DNA of 64,000 nt from Candidatus Anaerostipes excrementavium (GTDB lineage: Bacteria > Bacillota > Clostridia > Lachnospirales > Lachnospiraceae): assembly GCA_019114985.1 (NCBI GenBank), contig DXEM01000035.1, positions 33,125 through 97,124 on the forward strand, in the 5' to 3' direction. Of the stretch, positions 53,593 to 62,592 are shown one piece after another. Position 1 is the stretch's first letter; each line of letters starts with the position of its first letter. The notes under the pieces were generated by a model. The model was not told where the DNA came from and made no database searches. It was given only the letters and a program-made list of their open reading frames with translations. The position numbers were made by a program, and so were the translations under genes.

Positions 53593-54474
53593 TTACATAG
53601 ATTTGCCATCGGGCTGCGGGGTATGCAGCTCTTTCATGATCTTCACAAACTCTGCTGCTACAGGAGTTAAATCCTGCAGATCATTAGCGAAAATACCGAT
53701 GTCAAAAGAGATGTAAGGGCTGACACGGCTGAAAGGAACATCCCCGACTAAAGAGCGCAGTGTATATTCGGATAAAATACCGATGCCAATCCCATCGTTG
53801 ACCATATGGATGGCTGCATCTGGATTCTGTACCAATAAGACCTTATCGGAACGGAAAGAATTTCTTCTGGGAAGATATTCCAGAATCGTTTCATAGGCAG
53901 GACGATTGATAATAAGAGTCCCCAAGTCGGTATTCAGGTTGATTTCCTCTGCGGTTTGTCCATTAGGCAAAAGAGCCACCATGTGGTCATGGATCAGGCT
54001 AAAGGAATCAAATTTCCAGAAAGGCGCGCAGGATACGGCGAAATCTACTTCATGGTCCTCTACCATCCGGGTTAAATCATTTGGCGTGCCTTCCCGAATT
54101 TCCACAAGGACATTAGGATACAGCGATTGATACTGTTTTAATGTCTTTGAAATAATGGTGGAAGTCAGTGAGGCCAGTGACGCTATGCGAAGTTTGCCGC
54201 CGATGAAATACTTTTCCTTATAGGCAACCTGGTTGATGCGGTTATCAATGTCTTCCATCTGTTTGGCCAGAGAAAGAATCTTTTTGCCGGGTTCAGTTAA
54301 AATCATGCCATTTCGTTTATCGCGAAAGAAAAGCTTCACGCCTAATTCCTCCTCCAGTTTAGAAAGAGCGTTGCTTACAGCTGGCTGACTGATATAAAGT
54401 GTTTTTGCCGCTTTTGTGAGATTTCCGTATTCGGCCGCTTTTATAAAAATTTCCAGATTCCGATTGTACATCAT
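53593..54474 (-). CDS. LysR family transcriptional regulator
   Basis: 293 residues. N-terminal winged helix (FIKAAEYGNLTKAAKTLYISQPAVSNALSKLEEELG, residues 10-45) and a periplasmic-binding-like effector domain from ~90. It is divergent from the SDR gene at 54673, which it would be expected to regulate. The 198 bases between them are AT-rich with several ATAAG/CTTAT repeats typical of LysR operators. It looks intact. The effector is unknown. Confidence 0.88.
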   Translation of the reverse strand: MMYNRNLEIFIKAAEYGNLTKAAKTLYISQPAVSNALSKLEEELGVKLFFRDKRNGMILTEPGKKILSLAKQMEDIDNRINQVAYKEKYFIGGKLRIASLASLTSTIISKTLKQYQSLYPNVLVEIREGTPNDLTRMVEDHEVDFAVSCAPFWKFDSFSLIHDHMVALLPNGQTAEEINLNTDLGTLIINRPAYETILEYLPRRNSFRSDKVLLVQNPDAAIHMVNDGIGIGILSEYTLRSLVGDVPFSRVSPYISFDIGIFANDLQDLTPVAAEFVKIMKELHTPQPDGKSM

Positions 54475-54672
54475 AATTTTATTATCACCTATCTTTAAAA
54501 TTAAAAATATTTCTTATGATAAATATAGCATAAGAAATTTATGGATATAATGAAAAACATATCATAACTATTTAGTGATGAAGTTATTATACAATTGGAA
54601 TTTTACTTATAGAAAACGTAATAGTATAATCATCATAGAAACAAAAATGAATCTAAATGAGGTGAATGTGTA

Positions 54673-55476
54673 ATGAAAACAATTTTTATAACTGGTGCAT
54701 CTTCTGGAATCGGAAGGGAAACAACGAAGTATTTTGCAGACAAAGGCTGGTGAGTGGTTGCTACGATGAGAAATCCACAGAAGGCCGGAGAACTGACTGA
54801 CCTTCCGAATGTTGTGATTATGCCGCTGGATCTGATGAATCCTGAGCAGATCCGCGAGACCAGCCAGAAAGCGTTGGGCGAGTATGATGTGGATGTGCTG
54901 TTTAATAATGCCGGTTATGGCATGATGGGGCCGTTCGAGAAGCTGCCGGAGAAAGAGATCCGCAAGCTTTTTGATACGGATGTAATTGGAACTATGCTGG
55001 TAACACAGCAGTTTATTCCTCATTTTAAGGAGCGTAAAGGCGGAGCGATTTTGACAACTACTTCTCTGGCTGGGACAATTGCACTTCCTCGTGATGGGGC
55101 GTATGGCGCAGCAAAACGCGCACAGCAAGGCATGGTAGAGTCTCTCTACTATGAACTGAAACCTTTCGGCGTGAAAGCAGCAGCCATGATTCCTGGCGGA
55201 ACAAATACAAACTTCCAGACTCCGATCAACATTCTGGATGGCTATGAGGAGCCTGCAGCCAGACAGAGGGAATATCTGCTGGACGGCAATGCTGCATTTC
55301 CGGGGCCGGAGGAGGCCGCTGTGGCTGTATGGACCGCTGTAAATGACGGAAAGGATCAGGTTAACTATCCAACGGACAGTGTGTGCCAGAAACTCTATGA
55401 TCAATATCAGGGTATGGATGTCGAGGACTTCAAAATTTATTTCTATGATCGTGTCTTTGGCGGCGAGGAGAAATAA
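54673..55476 (+). pseudogene. SDR oxidoreductase with in-frame TGA
   Basis: The 267-codon frame starts IFITGASSGIGRET, but codon 27 is TGA (54751-54753), where the family has a Lys, Asn or similar residue before VVATMRNP. The remainder is complete, with NNAGYG, the Ser of TTTSLAGT and Tyr/Lys in YGAAKRAQ. GAGGTGAATGTGTA precedes the ATG. A fragment could restart at the GTG at 54754, but it would lack the Rossmann glycines. Either a recent nonsense mutation or a sequencing error. Divergent from the LysR gene. Confidence 0.8.
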
Positions 55477-55513
55477 GCGGAGAAGAAATATAGACGAGAT
55501 ATAAATTATAGTG

Positions 55514-55556
55514 AAAAAGCCGTTTGTTTTTGGTGTGAGAGAACAAATGGCTTTTT
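55514..55556 (+). terminator. Terminator after the SDR gene
   Basis: AAAAAGCCGTTTGTT (55514-55528) pairs with AACAAATGGCTTTTT (55542-55556) with one wobble pair. Confidence 0.88.
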
Positions 55557-55572
55557 TCGTGCTTAAAATAAA

Positions 55573-55624
55573 CAGAACAAACATTCGATTTATTGTGTAC
55601 TTTCTTTTTATAATTTGTTATAAT
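55573..55624 (+). repeat. Palindrome copy 2 with promoter-like tail
   Basis: Near-copy of 60835-60886: CAGAACAAACATTCGATTT, degenerate right arm, TACTTTCTTTTTATA, and TATAAT at exactly the same distance (46 bases). The 320 bases from 55477 to 55796 hold only this, the SDR terminator and AT-rich DNA. Confidence 0.75.
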
Positions 55625-55796
55625 GACAGATAGTTGATGTGAAGTGGAAAGAAGTTGTGTTTGTTTAGAAATTTTCTAATTGTTCTGAACGATAGAACAC
55701 GAATATAAAGCAAGGTATTCAAAAAGATGAATGATCAAAATTTTGTTCTTGCTTCTTATGAAATATAAAAAAATATGTATAAAATGGAGAAGTAAA

Positions 55797-56069
55797 ATGA
55801 AAGACTTTTTAAAAAAATATAAAAAAGTGTACATGGCTTTGATTATAATAGTAGTTGCATTTCCTGCTGTAATATTGTTGAAAAGTCCTATTGGAATTAT
55901 ACCAAGAAACATAGGAGTGGAGATAATTAATTATGGAGGAAATATTATAGGAGGATTTATAGGTTTAGTTGGAATATATATAACATTAGAATATGAAAAT
56001 AATAAAACAAGGTATGAAAATAAACAAAAAATATCTTCCGTGGGAACAAAAAGGAGCGGTGGTGTGTGA
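55797..56069 (+). CDS. Small membrane protein, probably C-terminally truncated
   Basis: 90 residues with two membrane helices (YMALIIIVVAFPAVILL, about 12-28, and GGNIIGGFIGLVGIYITL, about 48-65) and a basic, charged end LEYENNKTRYENKQK. Similar short proteins in Firmicutes continue for 100 or more soluble residues; here the frame ends in an unrelated-looking SSVGTKRSGGV. GGAGAAGTAAA precedes the ATG. AT-rich compared with its surroundings. Function unknown. Confidence 0.5.
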   Translation: MKDFLKKYKKVYMALIIIVVAFPAVILLKSPIGIIPRNIGVEIINYGGNIIGGFIGLVGIYITLEYENNKTRYENKQKISSVGTKRSGGV

Positions 56070-56231
56070 GTGTTAAATATGAGTTGTGATGTACAGTATA
56101 AATTGATGTTTGTGTAATATAATATTAAGATAAGGCATAATGGTAGAAACGCAGAAGATTTTAAATTAGATAAATATTATATTGAATTGGAAAAATGAAA
56201 GAGTAGCATAGATGGAAAGGGGATGAGACGA

Positions 56232-57779
56232 GTGGCAATTCCAACAAATATAAAGACATTACTTTCGGGCAATGTTGTTGAATGGGCGCGAATAGAATTT
56301 AAAGAGACATGGGATGCAGAGGCTTCTCTCAAAACTGTTTGTGCATTTGCCAATGATCTTGATAATTGGGGTGGAGGATATATTATTATTGGAATAGCGG
56401 AAAGTAATGGACATCCTGTCTATCCTCTTAAAGGAGTTCCAGTAGACAAGATTGATTTTTATCAAAAAAATATTTTTGCAAAATGTAAATTAATTCGACC
56501 TGCATATATGCCGATAGTAGAAATTGTGGAATATGAGAATAAAAAATTTATTGTTCTTTGGTGCCCAGGTGGAGACAGCAGACCATATTCTTCTCCTAAA
56601 ACAATGGCGAAAAATAATAAAGAACGTATTCATTATATTCGAAAAATGTCAAATACAGTGGAACCGTCAGATGACGAAGAAAAGGATTTATTTAATCTTG
56701 CAAATAGAATTCCTTTTGATGATCGTGTAAATCATCAAGCAGATATTTCGGATTTAAATATTACACTCATTCAAAACTATTTAAAAGAGGTTAAAAGTTC
56801 TTTATACGAAAAGTCAAAAACAGGAGACTTCATTGAAGTATGTAACGATATGAACATAATTTGTAATCTTCCAGAATATACAAAGCCAAAAAATGTGGGA
56901 TTGATGTTTTTTAATATGGAACCTGACAAATTTTTCCCGTATACTCAGATAGATATTGTTCAGTTTCCGGAGGGATTGGGAGGAAATAATATTATAGAAC
57001 AGACATTTAAAGGACCAGTTCATCAACAACTCAGAGAAGCTTTACAATATATTAGAAATTCAATTATCACAGAACGAATTGTAAAACATTCGGATAGAGC
57101 AGAAGCAGATAGATTTTTTAATTATCCATTTGCAGCGATAGAAGAAGCGTTATCAAATGCAGTGTATCATCGTGCTTATGATGAACGAGAGCCTATTGAA
57201 GTACGTGTGGAAAAAGATAGGATAGAAATACTAAGTTTTCCTGGACCTGACAGATCTGTGACCATCGAGGGGCTAAAATCTTATCGAGTATCTAATCGCC
57301 GTTATAGAAATAGACGGGTAGGAGATTTCTTGAAAGAACTACATTTGACAGAAGGAAGAAACACTGGATTTAAGAAAATATTAGATGCATTAGAAGCAAA
57401 TGGGTCACCTAAACCTGAGTTTGAAACAGATGAGGCACATAGTTATTTTATTTCAAGGTTATTTGTGCATGAAGGATTTTTGAAAGAAAATGAGGTATCA
57501 GGAAATACACTGCCAAATAGAATAATATCTGATAGTGAACAGAAATCTATAGATAGAATGCTTTATATATTTGAAAACAATCTTTCGGATAAAGAAAGAA
57601 AGAAAATATTGCCGATTATAGAGTATTTGAAAGCCAATGATACAATAAAGCCTCAAACAGCTAGAAGAGTAACAGGAAAATCAAAAACTACCGTGTATAG
57701 ATATTTACAGCAACTTATAGAATTGGATATTATTGTGAGTCAAGGCGATTCGGTGTCTACGACTTATAAAAGAAAATAG
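56232..57779 (+). CDS. AlbA_2/Schlafen-type ATP-binding regulator
   Basis: 515 residues. N-terminal AlbA_2 (Schlafen) domain (VVEWARIEFKETWDAEASLKTVCAF, WGGGYIIIGI, residues ~12-130), a GHKL-like ATP-binding region (YPFAAIEEALSNAVYHRAYDER, near 300; RVGDFLKELHLTEGRNTGFKKIL), and a C-terminal winged helix (TARRVTGKSKTTVYRYLQQLIEL). Such proteins are common in accessory regions, with unproven roles in regulation or defence. The GTG at 56232 is preferred to the ATG at 56223, which is too close to AAAGGGG. Low GC points to transfer. Confidence 0.85.
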   Translation: MAIPTNIKTLLSGNVVEWARIEFKETWDAEASLKTVCAFANDLDNWGGGYIIIGIAESNGHPVYPLKGVPVDKIDFYQKNIFAKCKLIRPAYMPIVEIVEYENKKFIVLWCPGGDSRPYSSPKTMAKNNKERIHYIRKMSNTVEPSDDEEKDLFNLANRIPFDDRVNHQADISDLNITLIQNYLKEVKSSLYEKSKTGDFIEVCNDMNIICNLPEYTKPKNVGLMFFNMEPDKFFPYTQIDIVQFPEGLGGNNIIEQTFKGPVHQQLREALQYIRNSIITERIVKHSDRAEADRFFNYPFAAIEEALSNAVYHRAYDEREPIEVRVEKDRIEILSFPGPDRSVTIEGLKSYRVSNRRYRNRRVGDFLKELHLTEGRNTGFKKILDALEANGSPKPEFETDEAHSYFISRLFVHEGFLKENEVSGNTLPNRIISDSEQKSIDRMLYIFENNLSDKERKKILPIIEYLKANDTIKPQTARRVTGKSKTTVYRYLQQLIELDIIVSQGDSVSTTYKRK

Positions 57780-57796
57780 TAATATAATCCAGAGTA

Positions 57797-57832
57797 TTTT
57801 TGGAACGCTTTTTGGAACGCTTTTTGGAACGC
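57797..57832 (+). repeat. 12-bp tandem repeat
   Basis: TTTTTGGAACGC three times without mismatch (57797, 57809, 57821), followed by a partial unit. It lies 17 bases after a double stop of the AlbA-type gene. Confidence 0.9.
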
Positions 57833-57911
57833 TTTTAGAACACAAAGGGATATTTTTTCGAATCAGATTGTGATTTTATGGAGCGGTAAAAATATTTAAG
57901 GTGGTGATAGT

Positions 57912-59606
57912 ATGGCACGAATCGTTGGTCTCGGGATACAGGATTTCTCTAAAATCCAGAGAGAGAATGTGTTTTATATTGATAAAACGCGGTTTTTGAA
58001 AGAATGGTGGGAAGCAAAGGATGAAGTAACCTTGATTGCCCGGCCGCGACGTTTTGGCAAAACGCTGACCATAAGTATGGTAGAACAGTTTTTCTCTGCT
58101 GCATATGCAGATAACCGATGTTTTCAAGACATGGATATCTGGAAAGAGAAAAAATACCGGGAAATACAGGGGACTTATCCTGTGATTTCCCTCACTTTTT
58201 CGTCCATTAAAGAACGAAATTTTGAGGAAGCAAGGAAAAAGATTTGTGCTACGATCCAGATGCTGTACCAGAAATACCGGTTTCTGTTAGAAGGAGATAT
58301 CCTGAACGAACAAGAAAAAGCAGAGTTTTTAAAAGTTTCTGCTGAGATGCCGGAATATGAAGCTACTTTGACATTGAAAAAACTTTCCGGTTACTTGGAA
58401 CGCTTCTATAAGAAGAAAGTAATATTGCTTTTGGACGAATATGATACTCCTATGCAGGAAGCTTATGTAAAAGGTTACTGGCAGGAACTAGCGGATTTTG
58501 TCAGAAATTTATTAAATGCATCCTTTAAAGATAACCCGTATTTGGAACGGGGTCTTATGACAGGAATCACAAGGATCAGCAAGGGATCTATTTTTTTTGA
58601 CTTGAACCATTTGAAGGTGGTCACGACAACATCCAATGAATATGCAGACTGCTTTGGATTTACAGAAGAAGAGGTCTTTCGTTCTTTGGAGGAATATGGG
58701 CTGAGTGATAGGAAAGAGGAAGTCAAAAAATGGTATGACGGATTTTGTTTCGGGGATGTAAAAGATATCTATAACCCTTGGTCTATCCTGAATTACCTTG
58801 ATACAAAGACGGCAGCGCCGTACTGGGTAAATACCAGCAGCAACCAGCTGATCAGCACACTTTTGCAGGAAGGAAATAAGGAGGTAAAAGAATCCTTTGA
58901 AAAGCTGCTGCGCAGGGAATGTATTTATACGGTAATGGACGAACAGATCATATATGGACAGCTGGATATTGATGAGAATGCGATATGGAGTCTGATGCTG
59001 GCAAGCGGCTATTTGAAAGTAAGCAACAGCAGGACGGTAGAAACAAGCAGCGAGTGGGATCATGTCTATGGGGTAAGTATTACAAATTTCGAAGTGCTTA
59101 TTATGCTGAAAAAGATGGTCCGCAGCTGGTTTGCCCCATCATCGTCAAACTATAATGAGTTTGTCAAAGCTATGCTTGTAGGTGATGTCAAAGCGATGAA
59201 TGTATATATAAACCGGATCGCTTCCGCTGTTTTCAGCTATTTTGATACAGGGAAAAAGCCTTCTGAGGCTGCAGAGCCGGAACGGTTTTATCATGGATTT
59301 GTATTAGGGCTGATTGTGGATCTTGAAGATCGTTACCAGATCACATCTAACCGTGAGAGTGGATTTGGAAGATATGATGTGGTGATAGAGCCGAAAGAGA
59401 AAGCAGATCAGGCGATTATTATGGAATTCAAGATTCAAGATCAGGATGAGAAAGACTTGTTACAGACAGTCGAAGCAGCCTTAAGCCAGATTGAAATGAA
59501 AAACTATGCGTCCGGTCTGATTGGAAAAGGAATACATCCTGAGCAGATCAGGAAATATGGCTTTGCTTTTCGAGGGAAGGAAATTCTGATCGGGGAAGGG
59601 AAATAA
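57912..59606 (+). CDS. AAA-ATPase-like protein with PD-(D/E)XK nuclease domain (DUF1703 type)
   Basis: 564 residues. The N-terminal AAA-ATPase_like domain has FYIDKT, a Walker A of the form RPRRFGKT near 46-53, and Walker B ILLLDEYDTP near 172. The C-terminal nuclease-like domain has YDVVIEP and IIMEFKIQ near 500-520, the D-ExK core. This large family occurs in many copies in gut Firmicutes and Bacteroides, with unknown role, and is often suspected to be mobile. AAGGTGGTGATAGT precedes the ATG. Intact, unlike the related-looking pseudogene at 52.3 kb. Confidence 0.88.
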   Translation: MARIVGLGIQDFSKIQRENVFYIDKTRFLKEWWEAKDEVTLIARPRRFGKTLTISMVEQFFSAAYADNRCFQDMDIWKEKKYREIQGTYPVISLTFSSIKERNFEEARKKICATIQMLYQKYRFLLEGDILNEQEKAEFLKVSAEMPEYEATLTLKKLSGYLERFYKKKVILLLDEYDTPMQEAYVKGYWQELADFVRNLLNASFKDNPYLERGLMTGITRISKGSIFFDLNHLKVVTTTSNEYADCFGFTEEEVFRSLEEYGLSDRKEEVKKWYDGFCFGDVKDIYNPWSILNYLDTKTAAPYWVNTSSNQLISTLLQEGNKEVKESFEKLLRRECIYTVMDEQIIYGQLDIDENAIWSLMLASGYLKVSNSRTVETSSEWDHVYGVSITNFEVLIMLKKMVRSWFAPSSSNYNEFVKAMLVGDVKAMNVYINRIASAVFSYFDTGKKPSEAAEPERFYHGFVLGLIVDLEDRYQITSNRESGFGRYDVVIEPKEKADQAIIMEFKIQDQDEKDLLQTVEAALSQIEMKNYASGLIGKGIHPEQIRKYGFAFRGKEILIGEGK

Positions 59607-59705
59607 CAAGTGCCTTTGTCCAACTGGTCAAATTCCGTAAATTATAGTAAAATAGTGAAAAGGATAAAATTAACGTAAATATAAAAAATTTATGGAGAAA
59701 TAATT

Positions 59706-60815
59706 ATGTTTATCGTTCAGCTTCTCATTATATTGGAAATGTTATGTGTCAATATTGCCTCCGTTGAAGGGTTTTGCCGGAGAAAATACAATAAAGGTGT
59801 CAGATTTTTGGTACTGGCGGCTTTCAGCGTGCTGTTCTTTGGCAGTATTGTGTTTCTGTTTCCCAAATATGGAGATGGGAAACTGATGTTTCTTGGATTT
59901 CTGTATCTGATTCCGCTTTCATTTCTGTATGAGAACCGTGTTTTCCAGATGTTTATCATCATGTGCATGAACTGGGCGTATTCGTTGTTCGCATTTGTGA
60001 CAGCTTTTCAGATCAGCAGGATTCTTGGAGAAGAAAATTTGTATAGGAACATGCTGATGATCCAGACAGGCATCTATGCTCTGACTCTTTATCCATTGTT
60101 CAAATGGGCGATGCCCAAATTTATATTTATTTTGGAAAATCTGGGGAAATATAACCGGGAATGTGTGCGGTATTTTAATCTGAACTGTATTCTGCAGTCA
60201 GCTACATTCGTTGTTTTAAATGTTGTATTTTTGGCTGAAGTAGGAAGTATTGCAAAAATCCTTGCGATCTTTTTCTTTTTCGGAACCACGATTCTTTCGT
60301 ATATTATGATTTATCATATTGTGTCAGATTCCGTCCGTATCCGAAAACTGGAACAGGTTTCGCTTCGGGACGACCTTACAGGGCTGGCAAATCGTGTTTG
60401 CCTATTTGAAGATCTGCAGGAATTAAGGAGTGGAAAAGATGTATTTTCCATCCTTTTTATGGACCTTGATCGGTTTAAAGAAGTCAACGATATCCACGGA
60501 CATGTCGTGGGCGATCAGTATCTGCGGCATTTTGCAGATATCTGCAGGGATGTTTTTCGGGACAGAGGAAAGGTATATCGTTTTGGAGGAGACGAATTTG
60601 TTGTGCTTTGCCCAGGCAGTATTCCGGAAGATAAGACAGAAGAGATTCGGACCTGCAGAAACTGGGAGCCAGGAGCGCCATGTCCTTTTAATCAGGTCAG
60701 CATTGGGGCTATTGAGTGCCGTCCGCCTTTCAGTGACGCAGATAGTTTGATGCATGAGGTGGATCAGAAAATGTATGAAATGAAATTGAAATCAAAGAGG
60801 GCTCGTTCCCGATAG
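59706..60815 (+). CDS. Membrane-bound GGDEF protein (putative diguanylate cyclase)
   Basis: 369 residues: seven or so membrane helices in the first ~210, then a GGDEF domain beginning DDLTGLANR with the active motif FGGDEF near 293-298. The inhibitory RxxD site is missing in front of it. The end of the domain is compact (VSIGAIECRPPFSDADSLMHEVDQKMYEMK). If active it would make c-di-GMP in response to an envelope signal. TTATGGAGAAATAATT precedes the ATG. Followed by the palindrome/terminator of uvrB. Confidence 0.85.
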   Translation: MFIVQLLIILEMLCVNIASVEGFCRRKYNKGVRFLVLAAFSVLFFGSIVFLFPKYGDGKLMFLGFLYLIPLSFLYENRVFQMFIIMCMNWAYSLFAFVTAFQISRILGEENLYRNMLMIQTGIYALTLYPLFKWAMPKFIFILENLGKYNRECVRYFNLNCILQSATFVVLNVVFLAEVGSIAKILAIFFFFGTTILSYIMIYHIVSDSVRIRKLEQVSLRDDLTGLANRVCLFEDLQELRSGKDVFSILFMDLDRFKEVNDIHGHVVGDQYLRHFADICRDVFRDRGKVYRFGGDEFVVLCPGSIPEDKTEEIRTCRNWEPGAPCPFNQVSIGAIECRPPFSDADSLMHEVDQKMYEMKLKSKRARSR

Positions 60816-60834
60816 CTTCATGAAGAGATAAGTG

Positions 60835-60886
60835 CAGAACAAACATTCGATTTGTTCTGTACTTTCTTTTTATACTCTGCTATAAT
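60835..60886 (+). promoter_or_regulatory. Palindrome copy 3 and uvrB promoter
   Basis: CAGAACAAA (60835-60843) and TTTGTTCTG (60851-60859) form a stem followed by T-rich sequence, which can terminate the GGDEF transcript. TATAAT at 60881-60886 is the likely uvrB -10. The motif GAACAAACATTC resembles a Firmicutes LexA box with one mismatch, fitting SOS control of uvrB. Confidence 0.6.
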
Positions 60887-60930
60887 AGCGGGAGAGAATG
60901 AAAATAATAGATTCATAAAGGAGATTTTAT

Positions 60931-61203
60931 ATGGATCATTTTGAATTAGTATCAGAGTATGCCCCGACGGGCGATCAGCCCCAGGCGATCGAACAGCTTG
61001 TCAAGGGTTTTAAGGAAGGGAATCAATTTGAGACGCTGCTCGGTGTTACCGGTTCCGGCAAGACATTTACGATGGCGAATATCATTCAGGCGCTGAATAA
61101 GCCGACGCTGATCCTTGCCCATAACAAGACATTGGCAGCCCAGTTATACAGCGAATTTAAGGCGTTTTTTCCACATAATGCGGTGGAGTACTTTGTCAGT
61201 TAG
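60931..61203 (+). pseudogene. uvrB: uvrB, 5' part only, interrupted at codon 90
   Basis: Encodes the first 90 residues of the nucleotide-excision-repair helicase UvrB ([20 protein letters not shown], Walker [40 protein letters not shown]). The family continues YYDYYQPEAY, but after FVS the sequence turns into TAG and unrelated DNA. AAGGAGATTTTAT precedes the ATG. The break has no gradual decay, so it looks like a recent insertion; the rest of the gene may lie beyond the window. Without excision the cell would lack this UvrB. Confidence 0.88.
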
Positions 61204-61367
61204 TGTGCCGGAGCCGGAAAATGGGGGATATCTGGTGTTATTTGGCTCTGATTTGTCCATATTTTGTGGAGGGAACAGGATGGAATAGACTAGATGATAT
61301 CATGTGGACAAAAAGATTTTGTGACTTTTTGCAGGGAGAATTCGTAATAAGAAAGAGGTAATATAAA

Positions 61368-62582
61368 ATGAAATATAATTCTGGAGAAGCACGCAGACCG
61401 GCTGTATTTGTAAGTTCTACTTGTTATGATTTAAAGCAAATAAGACAGGATATAAGAGATTTTATAGAAGACGATTTAGGATATGAGGCTATATTATCGG
61501 AATATGATTCCTTTCCTATTGATCCCGACAAGGATACTATTAACAATTGTCTCAGAGTAGTAGAGCAAAGAGCTGATATAATGGTGCTCATCGTTGGCGG
61601 AAGATATGGATATATAACAGATCATGGAAATAAATCAATTACTAATTTAGAATATTTAAGGGCAAAATCAAAAGGTATTCCAATATTTGTTTTCGTAGAT
61701 AGAAAAGTTATAGATATTCTTCCAATATGGAAAAAAAATAAAACAGCAGATTTTTCAAATGTTGTGGATTCTTCTAAAATCTTTGAGTTCGTTGATTTAT
61801 TAAGGAATAAAGACAGCAACTGGGTTCACGAGTTTAATACGGGAAAAGATATTAAAAATTGCCTAAAAAAACAACTGGCATATCTAGTTAATGATAGTTT
61901 ATATTTAAGACGTCGTTTAAATAAAGAAGGGGTATCATTTAAAATATTACAATACTCAGGAAAAGTATTTGAATTATCTATTGAAAAACCGGATTTTTGG
62001 GAATATCTTCTATTTGCCGCAGCACTGAAAGATAATATCGAAAAACTGGATGATTTACGATATGATATGAAATATGGTATTTCTTTTGAGAAAACTGTTC
62101 AATATAGTGAACCTCAAGAAATTTTAGATTTTGTAGAATTGAAATGTAATGAACTAATTAATAGGAGCAGGTTACTTGGTATAGTGATCAATAAAGCATT
62201 TCAAGAAGCCATTGGAGAACCTGGGAAACCGGGAAATGCAGAATATATAATTTATGTGGCAGAAAAATTAATTGAAGTATATAAAAGTATTCATATGTGG
62301 TCTTTAGAATTTAAGAATATTGTTGTGCCAGAGGTATTTCAGAAATTGCTTGATTATGCTTCGGAGTTAAGTAAATCTATTATTGAAGATATTGAACATT
62401 TTATTGAGGATTATGATAAGAGAATAAATGAAGCGGTTAATGGATTAGAAGAAAGCTCTAAAAAGGAGAGTTTGTCATTTTCGCTTACTTTACGAAGTCC
62501 AGATATGACTAAAATCGATTCAGAAATTCATCGATTATTGAGTTTGTTGTCAACAGAAAATATTCAATCTGGTATGAGTTAA
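61368..62582 (+). CDS. DUF4062 domain protein
   Basis: 404 residues. Residues ~11-110 are a DUF4062 domain (PAVFVSSTCYDLKQIRQDI, LSEYDSFP, IMVLIVGGRYGYI), a TIR-like Rossmann domain found as the N-terminal module of several proposed anti-phage and signalling proteins. The remaining ~290 residues are helical, without recognisable motif, and could be a sensor or oligomerisation part. AAAGAGGTAATATAAA precedes the ATG. AT-rich against the flanking core genes. The next gene starts 10 bases on, so the two form a unit. A defence role is inference. Confidence 0.8.
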   Translation: MKYNSGEARRPAVFVSSTCYDLKQIRQDIRDFIEDDLGYEAILSEYDSFPIDPDKDTINNCLRVVEQRADIMVLIVGGRYGYITDHGNKSITNLEYLRAKSKGIPIFVFVDRKVIDILPIWKKNKTADFSNVVDSSKIFEFVDLLRNKDSNWVHEFNTGKDIKNCLKKQLAYLVNDSLYLRRRLNKEGVSFKILQYSGKVFELSIEKPDFWEYLLFAAALKDNIEKLDDLRYDMKYGISFEKTVQYSEPQEILDFVELKCNELINRSRLLGIVINKAFQEAIGEPGKPGNAEYIIYVAEKLIEVYKSIHMWSLEFKNIVVPEVFQKLLDYASELSKSIIEDIEHFIEDYDKRINEAVNGLEESSKKESLSFSLTLRSPDMTKIDSEIHRLLSLLSTENIQSGMS

Positions 62583-62592
62583 AAAAGAATTT

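Noticed and set aside
57797..57840. Possible CRISPR-like array in the tandem repeat
   Set aside because: Units of 12 bases abut without spacers and no cas gene is near.
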